This document shows, piece by piece, positions 1-6,083 of a stretch of 7,847 nt of DNA. The position numbers were made by a program, and so were the translations under genes. The notes under the pieces are model-generated. The model was given only the letters and a program-made list of their open reading frames with translations, searched no databases and was not told the origin of the DNA. This stretch comes from DAOTZS01 sp034434335 (GTDB taxonomy: Bacteria; Chloroflexota; Anaerolineae; CG2-30-64-16). Each line of letters starts with the position of its first letter. Positions within the stretch are counted from its first letter, which is position 1. The DNA lies in NCBI GenBank assembly GCA_034434335.1, contig DAOTZS010000103.1:1-7847 (forward strand). The letters run 5' to 3'.

Positions 1-47
1 GCACAGTCTCTTGCCCTCTCGATTTCTCCCGCGTGCTGGCTGCAGGT

Positions 48-53
48 TATAAT
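48..53 (+). promoter_or_regulatory. Putative -10 box of the femAB transcription unit
   Basis: A perfect TATAAT lies at 48-53, 83 bases before the preferred start of the first FemAB gene. The best -35 candidate at 24-29 (TTCTCC, 18-bp spacing) is poor, and there is no TGn extension, so this rests on the -10 hexamer and its position alone. Transcription would start near 60, just before the hairpin at 62-77. The rest of 1-94 contains no gene that I can recognise. Confidence 0.35.
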
Positions 54-55
54 TG

Positions 56-77
56 CAAAAAGGGCGGAACGCCGCCC
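56..77 (-). terminator. Compact GC hairpin with T-run on the minus strand
   Basis: GGGCGG (62-67) and CCGCCC (72-77) form a perfect 6-bp stem with a 4-base loop. On the plus strand it is preceded by five A residues. Read on the minus strand it is therefore a GC stem followed by TTTTT, the form of an intrinsic terminator. No minus-strand gene lies directly to its right, so it would only stop antisense transcription. On the plus strand it would sit at the extreme 5' end of the femAB transcript. Which role applies, if either, cannot be decided from the sequence. Confidence 0.35.
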
Positions 78-130
78 CCGCTGGCTGATAGGCGGTGGAA
101 ATCTGTGCCGAACAAGCGAAGTCTGACTCC

Positions 131-1189
131 ATGCCCTTGATTGCCCCCTTATCCGACGAAGCCTGGAACGCCTTTGTGGCGGCTCATCCGGATGGCCATG
201 TCCTTCAGACCAGTCAGTGGGCACAGTTGAAAGCCGCTTTTGGCTGGGAGGCCGAGCGGGTGATCGTGCAGGACCCGCATGGCACGGCGATTGCAGCCGG
301 GGCCAGCCTGCTCTTCCGTCGGCTACCCTGGGGCCAGACCCTGGCCTACGCGCCCAAAGGCCCGCTGGTCAACTGGGAAGATGCCGGCCAGGTGCAGGCG
401 TTCCTGGCGCAAGCACGGCTGGTGTGCCGACGCCATCGGGCAGCCCTGCTCAAGATCGAGCCTGAGTTGCCCGCTGCCGACGCGCGGGCCGGCCTGCTCG
501 CGGCCTACGGGTTCCGGCCCAGCCCACAACGGGTCCAGCCCCTCAGCACCATCCACCTTGACCTGACCCCCGACGAGGAGACCATTCTGGCCCGCATGAA
601 GCCCAAGTGGCGCTACAACATACGCCTGGCCGAACGCAAGGGGATCACCGTGCGGCACGGCACCCTGGCTGACCTGCCTGCCATCCAGAGCCTGCTGCGG
701 GCCACAGGGGAGCGCGATGGCTTTGCTGTGCACAGCGCACCATACTATGCGCTGGCCACTGAGCTTTTTGTGCCTGCCGGCCTGGCCACCTGGCTGGTGG
801 CCGAGTACGAAGGTGAGATCCTGGCGGCTATCGCCGTCTTTGCGCTGGGGGCGAGGGCATGGTACATGTGGGGCGCCTCCAGCGACCACCACCGTCACCT
901 GATGCCCAATCATGCCTTGCAGTGGGCTGCCATCCGCTGGGCGCGCAGCCTGGGATGTCGCAGCTACGATCTGTGGGGCATTCCTGACCAGGTGGGAGAG
1001 GACCCCGAGGCCTATGCCTCGCCAGAAAGGTGGGGGGAGGGCGGGCTGTGGGGAGTATATCGGTTCAAGCAGGGCTTTGGTGGGCAGGTAGTGCGCTATG
1101 TCGGGGCCTGGGACCTGCCGCTGTCGGCCCCAGGGTACGCCCTCTACCGGCTGGCCCTGCGCCTGCGCGGCAAAGCCGCCTCCGAGTGA
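131..1189 (+). CDS. FemAB-family peptidoglycan interpeptide-bridge aminoacyltransferase, copy 1
   Basis: This resembles the FemA/FemB/FemX/MurM family, which uses aminoacyl-tRNA to add amino acids to the lipid II stem peptide at the inner face of the membrane. The fold is two GNAT-like halves. Conserved blocks, numbered from ATG 131, are the KGPLV stretch near 76-80, MKPKWRYNIRLAERKG at 156-171, LMPNHALQWAA at 257-267, YDLWGIPD at 279-286 and GVYRFKQGFGG at 308-318. An in-frame GTG at 95 would add 12 residues. I prefer ATG 131 because it puts the N-terminus level with the paralogue downstream (HVLQ at residue 23 versus 24). Neither start has a strong Shine-Dalgarno. The protein is about 352 residues with no signal peptide or membrane segment, which fits a cytoplasmic enzyme. 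Compared with copy 2 it has about 12 extra residues between WGIPD and WGVYRF. The next gene follows after 45 bases, so the two are probably cotranscribed. The family call is firm; the amino acid and acceptor are unknown. Confidence 0.87.
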   Translation: MPLIAPLSDEAWNAFVAAHPDGHVLQTSQWAQLKAAFGWEAERVIVQDPHGTAIAAGASLLFRRLPWGQTLAYAPKGPLVNWEDAGQVQAFLAQARLVCRRHRAALLKIEPELPAADARAGLLAAYGFRPSPQRVQPLSTIHLDLTPDEETILARMKPKWRYNIRLAERKGITVRHGTLADLPAIQSLLRATGERDGFAVHSAPYYALATELFVPAGLATWLVAEYEGEILAAIAVFALGARAWYMWGASSDHHRHLMPNHALQWAAIRWARSLGCRSYDLWGIPDQVGEDPEAYASPERWGEGGLWGVYRFKQGFGGQVVRYVGAWDLPLSAPGYALYRLALRLRGKAASE

Positions 1190-1234
1190 CGGCCTTACCA
1201 GGCTGCTCCTCTGGAAGCCTACAGCAAGAAAGCC

Positions 1235-2323
1235 ATGTACAGAGCGATCGAAATCACCCGGGCCGATATCTGGGACGCGGCACTTCTGTCGTTGCCCAAC
1301 CCCCATGTGCTCCAGTGTTGGGCCTGGGGAGAGCTGAAAGCCCAGACGGGTTGGACGGCCAGGCGGCTCCTGTGGGTTGCAGAAGGGGAGGCGACTGCCT
1401 CGCCCCCACCGGTGAGCCCACGGGCCGCGGCTGCCGTGCTCACGCGGCGGCTGTCTCCCCGGCTGCCCGTGGCCGTCGCCTACGTTCCCAAGGGGCCTCT
1501 GCTGGACTGGTCTGAGGCCGGCCTGGTCGAAGCGGTGCTGGCCGGGCTGGAAGAAGAAGCCCGGCGCAGCCAGGCCATCTTCATCAAACTCGATCCCGAC
1601 CTGCGGGCCGATGCTCCGGTGGGCAAGGAGGTGATGAAAGTGTTGGCCCGCCGCGGCTGGCTGCCCTCTGCCGAGCAGATCCAGTTTCGCAACACACTGG
1701 TCAGCGACCTGACCCTGGACGAGAGCGCTCTCCTGGCGGCCATGAAGCCCAAGTGGCGCTATAATATCCGCCTGGCCGAGCGCCGAGGGGTCTCGGTGCG
1801 GCCGGGCACCGTCGGCGACCTGCCCGTGTTCTATGGCATGTATGTGGAAACTGGACAGCGAGACGGCTTTCTGGTGCGCCCCTACTCCTATTATCGGGCG
1901 GTGTGGGAACGGTTTCTGAGAGATGGGTTGGCCCACCTGTTGTTGGCCGAGGTAGATGGTCATCCGGTGGCTGGGCTGATGCTGTTCCGCTTTGGGCCCA
2001 CTGCCTGGTACTTCTACGGTGCGTCCACAGGCCAGGCGCGTGAGCTGATGCCCAACCATGCGCTCCAGTGGGCAGCCATGCGGTGGGCCAAAGCCGCAGG
2101 TTGCACCCGTTATGATTGGTGGGGCGCACCCGACACTTTGGATGAACACGACCCCATGTGGGGCGTTTACAGGTTCAAAGCCGGGTTCGGAGGCGAGTTC
2201 GTTGTCGGGATCGGCGCCTGGGACTTCCCGGCCAGGAGAGGCCTCTACCGGGTGTACCGCGTGGTCATGCCGCGGGCTTTGGCACTGGCCAGGCGCCGTC
2301 ATCGGCAGCTTAGCGGTACCTGA
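1235..2323 (+). CDS. FemAB-family peptidoglycan interpeptide-bridge aminoacyltransferase, copy 2
   Basis: This 362-residue paralogue of the gene before it shares the same blocks in the same order: KGPLL at 86-90, MKPKWRYNIRLAERRG at 170-185, LMPNHALQWAA at 271-281, YDWWGAPD at 293-300 and GVYRFKAGFGG at 310-320. It starts at an ATG with only a weak purine stretch (AAGAAAG) upstream, 45 bases after the stop of copy 1, which fits one transcript. It differs in an Ala/Pro-rich insertion at about 54-69, a shorter loop after WGAPD and a basic C-terminal tail (RRRHR near 353-357). In organisms with paired Fem/Mur enzymes, such as FemX/A/B or MurM/N, each copy adds a different position of the bridge. 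The same division of labour is plausible here but is inference. Both copies keep the core motifs and reading frame, so neither looks like a decaying duplicate. Confidence 0.87.
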   Translation: MYRAIEITRADIWDAALLSLPNPHVLQCWAWGELKAQTGWTARRLLWVAEGEATASPPPVSPRAAAAVLTRRLSPRLPVAVAYVPKGPLLDWSEAGLVEAVLAGLEEEARRSQAIFIKLDPDLRADAPVGKEVMKVLARRGWLPSAEQIQFRNTLVSDLTLDESALLAAMKPKWRYNIRLAERRGVSVRPGTVGDLPVFYGMYVETGQRDGFLVRPYSYYRAVWERFLRDGLAHLLLAEVDGHPVAGLMLFRFGPTAWYFYGASTGQARELMPNHALQWAAMRWAKAAGCTRYDWWGAPDTLDEHDPMWGVYRFKAGFGGEFVVGIGAWDFPARRGLYRVYRVVMPRALALARRRHRQLSGT

Positions 2324-2421
2324 AATTGGATGGTCCCCTTGTTGGGTGTTGCTACCGGAGCGACTGTCCGCCTCTTGCGGCGGGCTTCGCCTCTGATTTC
2401 TAACCGGGGCGTGCGGCGCAC

Positions 2422-4110
2422 TTATTTGCCCAGCCGGATGACCAATCCTTCGTTCGGTTTAACTTCCAGGGCAGCCAGTGCCACCGGCCGCGCGCCGGTC
2501 ATCTCGGTGGAAAGGACCACCTCTGCTTCCCTGCCCACCGCTGACAGATCCACCCGTTGCCCTTTGCCCCCCAGGTTCAGCACCATCAGGAAACGGCTGT
2601 CACCATAAGTGCGCAGATAGGCGAAGATATCCTCTGCGTCCACGTCCAGCGACCGGTAGTCGCCAATGCTCAGCGCCGGTTCGGCCCGGCGCAGGGCCGT
2701 AAGCGCGCGGAAGAAGCTGAGCATGGAGGTCGGGTCCTGGGATTGGACGGCCACGTTGCGCGTGGGGTAATCGTCGGCTATGGGCAGCCAGGGGCGCACG
2801 CCCGCCGGCGCGAAGCCGGCGTTGGGCGAGGCATCCCACTGCATCGGGGTACGCTCTGGATCGCGGCCGACGATGGCCGCGATCTCCGGCTGGTTGAGCG
2901 CCGGCGGGTCCTGTATCATCTCCGGCGGGATGGGCACGTCGTGCATGCCGATCTCGTCGCCATAGTAGCAGGTGGGCGTGCCGCGCAGCGTCAATAACAG
3001 CATGGTGGCCACGCGCGCCTGCTCCGCGCCCACGCGGGTCGCCAGGCGATGGTTATCATGGTTGCCCAGCACCCAGTTGGGCCAGCCATGGGCCGGCACC
3101 GCGGCGTTGTAGGCATCCACCAATTGCCGCACCGTCTTTGCACTCCAGGTGGGCAAGGTGTGCGCGGGCACTGCTATCCGGTAGGTCTCTATCAGTTGGC
3201 GCACGATTTCCGGGTGCCAGGCCATCATCATCAGGTGGAAATTGAAGGGCAGGTGGCACTCTGGTGCCTCTGGGGTGCCGTAGTACTTCACCAGCTCCTC
3301 AATCGGCAGGAAGATCTCACCCACCATCACACGGTCGCCATAGGCATCCAGCACCTTGCGCATCTCACAGATCAGGCCATGCACCTCTGGCAGGTTGGCC
3401 GTGTAGATGTGCAACAGCCTGTCGTGTGGATCTATGCCGTTCCAGTTCGGGTTGGGCGGCTCATCCCGGAAGAGCGGGTCCTTCATCATCAGCCAGATGA
3501 CATCCACCCGGAAGCCGTCTACCCCGCGGTCTAGCCAAAAGCGCATGTTGTCGAGCATGGCGGCCAGCACCGCTGGGTTGCGGTAGTTGAGCTCTGGCTG
3601 CTCTTTGAGGAACTGGTGCAGGTAGTACTGGCCGGTGCGCTCATCGTAAGTCCAGGCCGGGCCGCCGAAGTAGGAGAGCCAGTTGTTGGGCGGGCCACCA
3701 TCGGGCGCGGGATCGCGCCAGATATACCAGTCGCGCTTGGGGTTGTCGCGGCTGGACCGGCTCTCGATGAACCAGGGGTGTTGGTCAGAGGTATGGTTGG
3801 GCACCAGGTCGAGGATCAGTTTCAGGCCGCGGCGATGGGTTTCGGCCAGCAGGCGGTCGAAGTCGGCCAGGGTGCCGAAAATGGGGTGGATGTTGCAATA
3901 GTCGGCCACGTCGTAGCCGAAGTCGCGCATGGGTGAGGGGTAGATGGGCGAGAGCCAGATGGCCGACACATTCAGGCTCTGCACATAGTCCAGCCGGCTG
4001 ATGATACCTGGCAGGTCACCTATGCCGTCGCCGTTGCTGTCCTGGAACGAGCGGGGGTAGATCTGGTAAATGATGCCAGTCTGCCACCAATGGTAAGAGG
4101 GGTCCTTCAT
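2422..4110 (-). CDS. GH13 alpha-glucosidase / oligo-1,6-glucosidase-like enzyme
   Basis: This 562-residue glycoside hydrolase is expected to release glucose from the non-reducing end of short alpha-glucans in the cytoplasm; there is no signal peptide. It has a Ca-binding loop D24-D32 (DSNGDGIGD), D67 of the -1 subsite, region I DLVPNH at 101-106, QPELN at 171-175 (QPDLN is usual), region II GFRVD with nucleophile D203, acid/base E265 in VMVGE, and GNHD at 349-352 with transition-state D352. YYGDEIGM at 382-389 and TPMQWD at 421-426 are also family hallmarks, and the C-terminal beta domain runs from about 490. V204 after the nucleophile is the residue type linked to alpha-1,6 cleavage, where alpha-1,4 enzymes have Ala or Thr. 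Residues 298-345 carry a 24-residue tandem duplication (separate entry). The ATG follows an AGGAGG at 4116-4121 with a 5-base spacer, so the start is secure. It is separated from ndk by a terminator-like repeat, so it probably has its own promoter. Exact substrate is uncertain. Confidence 0.9.
   Translation of the reverse strand: MKDPSYHWWQTGIIYQIYPRSFQDSNGDGIGDLPGIISRLDYVQSLNVSAIWLSPIYPSPMRDFGYDVADYCNIHPIFGTLADFDRLLAETHRRGLKLILDLVPNHTSDQHPWFIESRSSRDNPKRDWYIWRDPAPDGGPPNNWLSYFGGPAWTYDERTGQYYLHQFLKEQPELNYRNPAVLAAMLDNMRFWLDRGVDGFRVDVIWLMMKDPLFRDEPPNPNWNGIDPHDRLLHIYTANLPEVHGLICEMRKVLDAYGDRVMVGEIFLPIEELVKYYGTPEAPECHLPFNFHLMMMAWHPEIVRQLIETYRIAVPAHTLPTWSAKTVRQLVDAYNAAVPAHGWPNWVLGNHDNHRLATRVGAEQARVATMLLLTLRGTPTCYYGDEIGMHDVPIPPEMIQDPPALNQPEIAAIVGRDPERTPMQWDASPNAGFAPAGVRPWLPIADDYPTRNVAVQSQDPTSMLSFFRALTALRRAEPALSIGDYRSLDVDAEDIFAYLRTYGDSRFLMVLNLGGKGQRVDLSAVGREAEVVLSTEMTGARPVALAALEVKPNEGLVIRLGK
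3073..3216 (-). repeat. 72-bp in-frame tandem duplication within the GH13 gene
   Basis: Two adjacent 72-bp units, 3073-3144 and 3145-3216, encode residues 323-346 and 299-322 of the GH13 enzyme. In both, the pattern VRQL..-Y..-AVPAH..P.W is kept: counting the Trp before each unit, 13 of 25 aligned residues match, and 46 of 75 bases match by hand alignment. Family members normally have one such segment leading directly into GNHD. The second unit (ending WPNW, before VLGNHD) looks like the canonical one and the first like the added copy. The divergence between units says the duplication is old and the frame has been maintained. Confidence 0.75.
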
Positions 4111-4225
4111 ACGCTCCTCCTCGGTGGATATGTTCGTAACCTCGTAGTAACGACTCTTGCAACTTGGAAAATTATCCCGGCAATCTGTTGCTTTGCCCCC
4201 GGGGCAAGGCTTCCCGGGCTGTGGC
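4111..4225 (-). other. Presumed GH13 promoter and operator region
   Basis: This is the part of the 392-bp gap between the hairpin block and the glucosidase start. Besides the ribosome-binding site it holds a possible -10 (GATAAT on the minus strand, 4171-4176) without a convincing -35. It also has two direct GTAAC repeats at 4136-4140 and 4147-4151, 11 bp apart or about one helical turn, and a near-perfect palindrome TTGCCCC-C-GGGGCAA around 4193-4207. Any of these could be a sugar-regulator site, but none matches an operator I recognise. Confidence 0.25.
4116..4121 (-). promoter_or_regulatory. Strong Shine-Dalgarno for the GH13 gene
   Basis: On the minus strand this reads AGGAGG, five bases before the ATG at 4110. 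It is the clearest ribosome-binding site in the window and fixes the start of the glucosidase. Confidence 0.8.
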
Positions 4226-4403
4226 CCTCACCCCACTCCCTGGCCCCTCCCCTCTCCCGCTCGCCTTCGGCGGCGGGAGAGGGGAGGGGGTGGAAAAAGG
4301 GTTTTGTAGCGGCGGCCTTCGGCCGCCGCTACAAAACCCCTCTTCAATCCTCCCTCTCCCCTGGCCTACGGCCGGGGGAGAGGGAGGACGAAGGGGGGTG
4401 AGG
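4226..4403. repeat. Compound triple-hairpin intergenic repeat (REPIN-like)
   Basis: A 178-bp block is bounded by the inverted repeat CCTCACCCC (4226-4234) and GGGGTGAGG (4395-4403). Inside are three hairpins in a row. The left has a 17-bp perfect outer stem (4244-4260 with 4273-4289), one bulged T and an inner CGCC/GGCG stem with a TTC loop. The central one has a 19-bp perfect stem (4299-4317 with 4321-4339) and a TTC loop. The right has a 14-bp perfect outer stem (4348-4361 with 4375-4388) and an inner GGCC/GGCC stem with a TAC loop. Left and right hairpins have related C/T-rich and G/A-rich arms and sit roughly symmetrically about the centre. This is the pattern of a non-coding mobile or REP-type repeat; there is no open frame in it that I believe. 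Confidence 0.75.
4294..4339 (-). terminator. Probable intrinsic terminator downstream of ndk
   Basis: Read on the minus strand, the 19-bp perfect stem (arms 4339-4321 and 4317-4299, loop 4320-4318) is followed at once by TTTTT (4298-4294). That is a textbook intrinsic terminator for transcripts coming from ndk, 164 bases after its stop, and it would insulate the glucosidase gene. On the plus strand the hairpin is followed by CCTCTTC, with no T-run, so it is one-directional. Confidence 0.6.
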
Positions 4404-4466
4404 AGGCAAAACACCTCTTCGGCCATTGCCGGAGTAATTTATTGGGTATCCCCAAAATTCGCCAGA

Positions 4467-4486
4467 GTCCGGTCCGTAAGCCGGAC
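4467..4486 (-). other. Small inverted repeat just after ndk
   Basis: GTCCGG (4467-4472) and CCGGAC (4481-4486) form a 6-bp stem with an 8-base loop, 16 bases past the ndk stop. The nearest T-rich run on the minus strand (AATTTTGG) is about 10 bases further on, so it makes at best a weak terminator. It may instead protect the 3' end of the mRNA. Confidence 0.25.
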
Positions 4487-4502
4487 ACGTAACGAAGCCT
4501 GT

Positions 4503-4952
4503 TCACTCAAATATCCAGCGATCTGTGCTGCGCTCGTAGTTCAGCAGCTCATGATCTGCGAACCACAACCCGATTTCGAACGCCGCGGTCTCCGGGCCAT
4601 CGGAGCCGTGGACCAGGTTGCGGCCCATCTCCAGTGCAAAATCGGCGCGGATGGTGCCTGGCATGGCCTTAGCCGGGTTTGTGGCCCCCATGGTCGCCCG
4701 CGCCACTTCGATAGCGTTGGTTCCCTCTAATACCATAGCCACCACCGGGCCGCTGGTGATGTAATTGATCAGCCCCTCAAAGAAGGGCTTGCCCACGTGC
4801 ACTGCATAGTGTCGGTGCGCGAACTCGCGATCTATGTGCACCATCTTCATGGCCACGATCTTAAGCCCCCTCTGCTCGAAGCGGCTGATGATCTCGCCCA
4901 CCAGCCCGCGCTGCACGGCATCGGGCTTCAGCATAACAAACGTACGTTCCAC
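4503..4952 (-). CDS. ndk: Nucleoside-diphosphate kinase
   Basis: Ndk transfers the gamma-phosphate of ATP to other nucleoside diphosphates through a phosphohistidine, balancing NTP and dNTP pools in the cytoplasm. The 149-residue protein begins VERTFVMLKPDAVQRG, with GTG read as the first codon. It contains K9, Y49, F57, R85, T91, R102 and N112 at the nucleotide-binding positions, and the active-site loop NLVHGSD with catalytic H115. These line up with the human enzyme's numbering at an offset of three. The open frame extends upstream to 5069, but GTG 4952 is preferred. It gives the standard family length, puts a GAGGGAG ribosome-binding site about five bases upstream, and leaves the extension (which would overlap the promoter) untranslated. 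The gene appears monocistronic, with a promoter at 5034-5063 and a terminator at 4294-4339. Confidence 0.95.
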   Translation of the reverse strand: MERTFVMLKPDAVQRGLVGEIISRFEQRGLKIVAMKMVHIDREFAHRHYAVHVGKPFFEGLINYITSGPVVAMVLEGTNAIEVARATMGATNPAKAMPGTIRADFALEMGRNLVHGSDGPETAAFEIGLWFADHELLNYERSTDRWIFE

Positions 4953-5033
4953 GGTTTCTCCCTCACAGGATGATTGCCGGAAGGTAGAGGAGCGCACAGC
5001 CGGGCGCCCCTCCAGGGCTATTAAGGCGTGGAA

Positions 5034-5063
5034 AGTATAGCACGGCCAAGAGCCAGGGGCCAA
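5034..5063 (-). promoter_or_regulatory. Putative ndk promoter
   Basis: On the minus strand, TATACT (5039-5034) is preceded by TGC, giving an extended -10 (TGnTATACT). A TTGGCC -35-like hexamer lies at 5063-5058 with an 18-bp spacer. Transcription would start near 5027, leaving a leader of about 75 bases before the GTG at 4952. The site falls between the S-component stop and ndk, as expected for an independent unit. Confidence 0.5.
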
Positions 5064-5114
5064 AAACAATCCTGTCGAAGGCGCAGCGGAGGTGGACGAT
5101 GCGAGGTCGTATGC

Positions 5115-6083
5115 TCAGCGTGGCGAACTCGCGGCGGAGCCTTGCGCGGTGACCACGTACGGCACCACGTGAAACCGGAAGCGGTTGCGAAAGCGACGCA
5201 AGACGCGCAGGATGGGGGCGCCAAAAAGTCCCAACAAAAGGGCGTTGCCGGCTGCCCGGCCCATATCCCACCACAACGATGTTGCCACATAGAAAGCCGC
5301 GTAGGTGCGCAGCGTAGCCCCCACTGACATCCCGGGCTGCCATACGCCTGGTATGCTCTGAGCGGAGTTAGCCTGGGCCTGAGCCGTGCCCGCCAGGAAG
5401 GGCCAGAACCAGATGTTCATGATGGCGCCGAAGAGCAGCCCCAGCACCCACCCCCAGCCGGCCAACATCACCGCTTCCCAGCGCCGGTGGCGCGGGAATT
5501 CCGGCAACCAGCCGGACAACATGCCCACCCAGCCGGTAGCGAACATCTGATACGGCATCCACGGCCCTACCCCGCCCCCGATCAGCGCGGAGACCAACAG
5601 GGACAACGCGCCCAGCAGAAAACCGAAAGTGGGGCCATAGCAATACCCGGCCAGGATGGGCAACAGGAAGATGGCCGAGAAACCGCCTGGGCCAGGCACC
5701 GCGCGCAACACCGCGCTCAGCGCGGTGAGGATGCCCAATACTGCAACCAGTTTGCTGGACATCTGCCCATAGGCAGCCGGCATCCCCCAGCCCGTCAGGC
5801 TGGTAAAGATCGCCGCCAGGCATAGGAGCAGGAGAAGGATGAAGAGCAGGGGCGCGTCGTTGGCATGGGCCATCATGCCCCTGGCAGGCAGGCTGGGCAG
5901 AAAGAACGGATACAAGAAGGCAGCCAGGCCCAGCAGGCTGGCCAGAGCCAAGATGGCAGCCGAAAGAAGACGAGAGGCTACCCACATCGCCCGGCCCGTA
6001 GCTGTCTTCTCAGATGCTGCCTCGATGCCGGCCATAGCCGTTGGCTGGCCCCCTCGCAGTTCATGAGCCCAATCGCTCATCAC
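5115..6083 (-). CDS. ECF transporter substrate-binding membrane component (S component)
   Basis: The S component captures the substrate in an energy-coupling-factor importer and works with an EcfT scaffold and EcfA ATPases. The 322-residue protein has a polar N-terminus of about 33 residues, then hydrophobic segments near 36-60, 76-98, 111-128, 133-150, 152-170, 176-193, 204-228 and 262-292. It ends in a basic tail (RRFRNRFRF near 296-304). A Gly/Pro-rich stretch, GPGGFSAIF at 131-139, and GVGPWMPYQM at 171-180 are typical of S proteins paired with fused ATPases. Eight predicted helices exceeds the usual six. The start is GTG 6083 (GTGA overlap with ecfA) or ATG 6080 (TGATG overlap); either way translation is coupled to ecfA. 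Cobalamin or a related compound is a guess from resemblance to CbrT-like proteins; I cannot assign the substrate. Confidence 0.75.
   Translation of the reverse strand: MMSDWAHELRGGQPTAMAGIEAASEKTATGRAMWVASRLLSAAILALASLLGLAAFLYPFFLPSLPARGMMAHANDAPLLFILLLLLCLAAIFTSLTGWGMPAAYGQMSSKLVAVLGILTALSAVLRAVPGPGGFSAIFLLPILAGYCYGPTFGFLLGALSLLVSALIGGGVGPWMPYQMFATGWVGMLSGWLPEFPRHRRWEAVMLAGWGWVLGLLFGAIMNIWFWPFLAGTAQAQANSAQSIPGVWQPGMSVGATLRTYAAFYVATSLWWDMGRAAGNALLLGLFGAPILRVLRRFRNRFRFHVVPYVVTAQGSAASSPR

Noticed and set aside
323..2302. A 659-codon open frame on the minus strand lying opposite both FemAB genes
   Set aside because: It is antisense to two genes with clear conserved motifs, has low-complexity Pro/Gly/Arg-rich composition and shows no family motif. 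Its internal repeats only mirror the two paralogues. High G+C in the sense codons keeps the antisense frame free of stops.
2368..2383. Hairpin CCGCC / GGCGG between the convergent femAB and glucosidase genes as a shared terminator
   Set aside because: The stem is only 5 bp and neither strand has a T-run after it. The gap 2324-2421 holds nothing else I can support.
4172..4426. Open frames on both strands through the triple-hairpin block
   Set aside because: They are by-products of the inverted repeats, are very rich in Pro/Gly/Arg and have no ribosome-binding site or recognisable domain.
4953..5069. N-terminal extension of ndk starting at ATG 5069
   Set aside because: It would add 39 residues absent from the family, and the predicted promoter (-10 at 5034-5039) lies inside it. 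The GTG at 4952 has a good ribosome-binding site and gives the standard length.
4953..5114. A riboswitch or S-component terminator between ecfS and ndk
   Set aside because: I found no conserved riboswitch core and no GC stem followed by T residues. The TTTTT on the minus strand near 5066-5062 is not preceded by a good stem.
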